Source: Halorussus aquaticus
Lineage (GTDB): Archaea > Halobacteriota > Halobacteria > Halobacteriales > Haladaptataceae
DNA length: 64,000 bases
Assembly (NCBI RefSeq): GCF_024218795.1
Contig: NZ_CP100400.1
Coordinates: forward strand, 2,976,001 to 3,040,000
Direction of reading: 5' to 3'
This document shows positions 63,115 through 64,000 of this stretch, in pieces (within the stretch, counting starts at the first letter, position 1; every line of letters begins with the position of its first letter). The translations under genes and the position numbers were made by a program. Below the pieces are notes generated by a model. That model had not been told where the DNA came from and made no database searches. It saw only the letters and a list, made by a program, of their open reading frames with translations.

Positions 63115-63756
63115 ATGGGATTGTTTACGGACCTGAAAGACAGCATTTCCCGCGTTACGGACAAGCTCTTCTCCGCGCAGGAGCCGAAGCGTATTGGTAT
63201 CTACGGCCCGCCGAATGCCGGAAAAACGACCCTCGCGAATCGCATCGCACGCGACTGGACCGGCGACGCGGTCGGTCCCGAGAGTCACATTCCGCACGAG
63301 ACTCGCCGGGCACGTCGAAAAGAAAACGTCGAAATCGAGCGCGACGGCAAGACGGTGTCCATCGACATCGTCGACACGCCGGGCGTGACGACCAAAGTGG
63401 ACTACGAGGAGTTCCTCGACCACGACATGGAGAAAGACGACGCCGTGCGTCGTTCTCGTGAGGCTACGGAGGGCGTCGCAGAGGCGATGCACTGGCTCCG
63501 CGAGGACGTCGACGGGGTCATCTACGTGCTCGACAGCACCACCGACCCCTTCACGCAGGTCAACACCATGCTCATCGGTATCATCGAGAGTCAGGACCTC
63601 CCGGTTCTCATTCTCGCCAACAAGACCGACCTCGAGGACTCGAGCGTCCAGCGCATCCGCAACGCCTTCCCGCAACACGAGACGATTCCGCTCTCCGCGC
63701 TCGAAGGCGACAACATGGACGAAGTGTACGCCAAAATCGCGGAGTACTTCGGGTGA
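63115..63756 (+). CDS. Era-like GTP-binding protein (origin-associated)
   Basis: 213 residues. G1 GPPNAGKT (31–38), G3 DTPG (87–90) and G4 NKTD (169–172) are intact. It belongs to the Era/Obg-like superfamily, without the KH domain of Era. In haloarchaea a GTPase of this type is regularly encoded next to oriC1 and orc1 and is called origin-associated; its role is unknown to me. The start is fixed by the SD. The next gene follows after 4 bases. Confidence 0.88.
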   Translation: MGLFTDLKDSISRVTDKLFSAQEPKRIGIYGPPNAGKTTLANRIARDWTGDAVGPESHIPHETRRARRKENVEIERDGKTVSIDIVDTPGVTTKVDYEEFLDHDMEKDDAVRRSREATEGVAEAMHWLREDVDGVIYVLDSTTDPFTQVNTMLIGIIESQDLPVLILANKTDLEDSSVQRIRNAFPQHETIPLSALEGDNMDEVYAKIAEYFG

Positions 63757-63760
63757 TACC

Positions 63761-64000
63761 ATGCCGGAAGTGACAGAGGACGACCCGAACGGCGGCGTCC
63801 AGATCGACCTCATCGGTGCCGACCGCATGGCCGAGATGGCTTCGATGGAGAAGATACGGATGATTCTGGACGGGGTGCGCGACGGCAACATCGTCATCCT
63901 CGAAACGGGACTCTCGCCCGACGAGGAGAGCAAACTCATCGAGGTGACGATGACAGAAATCAGTCCCGACGAGTTCAACGGCATCGAAATCGAAACCTAC
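63761..64000 (+). CDS. DUF2073 family protein (5' part)
   Basis: The first 80 codons only; continues beyond the window. Starts MPEVTEDDPNGGVQIDLIGA and has MEKIRMILDGVRDGNIVILE and GLSPDEESKLIEVTM, the hallmark of DUF2073. It follows the GTPase gene after 4 bases, so the two are an operon. This GTPase–DUF2073 pair next to an origin is a recurrent haloarchaeal arrangement; function unknown. Confidence 0.85.
   Translation, partial: MPEVTEDDPNGGVQIDLIGADRMAEMASMEKIRMILDGVRDGNIVILETGLSPDEESKLIEVTMTEISPDEFNGIEIETY

Overview
The window is high-GC DNA from a haloarchaeon (class Halobacteria). Evidence for this: very acidic proteins, Tat-type signal peptides, archaeal TATA boxes close to start codons, a 16S–tRNA-Ala(TGC)–23S–5S rRNA operon, D-family DNA polymerase, Orc1/Cdc6, an MC1-type chromatin protein, TrmB, archaeal-type SAM synthetase, and several small Halobacteria-specific families. 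It reads as main-chromosome DNA: an rRNA operon and a chromosomal replication origin lie within about 20 kb of each other. I see no transposase, integrase or CRISPR array.

Layout. 1–3 kb: the 3' part of a cysteine synthase gene, then a two-gene cassette on the minus strand (a GIY-YIG-like protein plus a DUF6884-like 'CSSSK' protein) that looks unlike its neighbours, a small conserved gene and a CHRD-domain protein. 3–6.5 kb: thiI and the SAM synthetase gene, separated by a striking tandem array of 48-bp hairpin repeats, then a CYTH phosphatase/cyclase. 6.7–9.3 kb: a large multi-PAS histidine kinase with an N-terminal winged helix. 9.4–18.8 kb: a sugar-type ABC importer operon (solute-binding protein, two permeases, ATPase, small membrane protein, Gfo/Idh/MocA dehydrogenase), an aldo/keto reductase, a membrane/zinc-finger protein and a TrmB regulator that probably controls the cluster. 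19–34 kb: housekeeping and membrane genes (PAC2 protein, MscS, Usp, 5'-nucleotidase, serine–pyruvate aminotransferase, membrane hydrolase, paired membrane proteins, dodecin, IscA/HesB, CNNM/CorC transporter, hisD, a secreted PHB-depolymerase-like esterase). 34–38 kb: a three-subunit molybdenum hydroxylase (CoxS/CoxM/CoxL-like). 38–41 kb: a polysaccharide flippase and a TIGR00300 (ornithine cyclodeaminase-type) enzyme.

41.2–47 kb: the rRNA operon on the minus strand, read from about 47 kb downwards, with four tandem promoter-like boxes, paired processing stems around 16S and 23S and a hairpin terminator after 5S. 47.3–57 kb: the MC1 chromatin protein, an AbrB-like small protein, pyrD, pheST, a membrane protein, aspartate kinase, a degenerate RecA-fold ATPase and a GNAT-like protein.

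57–64 kb is the replication-origin neighbourhood: the PolD small subunit, signal peptidase I, orc1, a 1.75-kb non-coding origin, then an Era-like GTPase and a DUF2073 gene running off the window. The origin has six origin-recognition-box (ORB) copies, an AT-rich core, and a purine-rich tract on one side mirrored by a pyrimidine-rich tract on the other. A seventh, near-consensus ORB copy lies about 4 kb away beside the PolD gene. This region and the 48-bp hairpin array are the parts I would examine first. All functions are inferred by reading; no database search was run.
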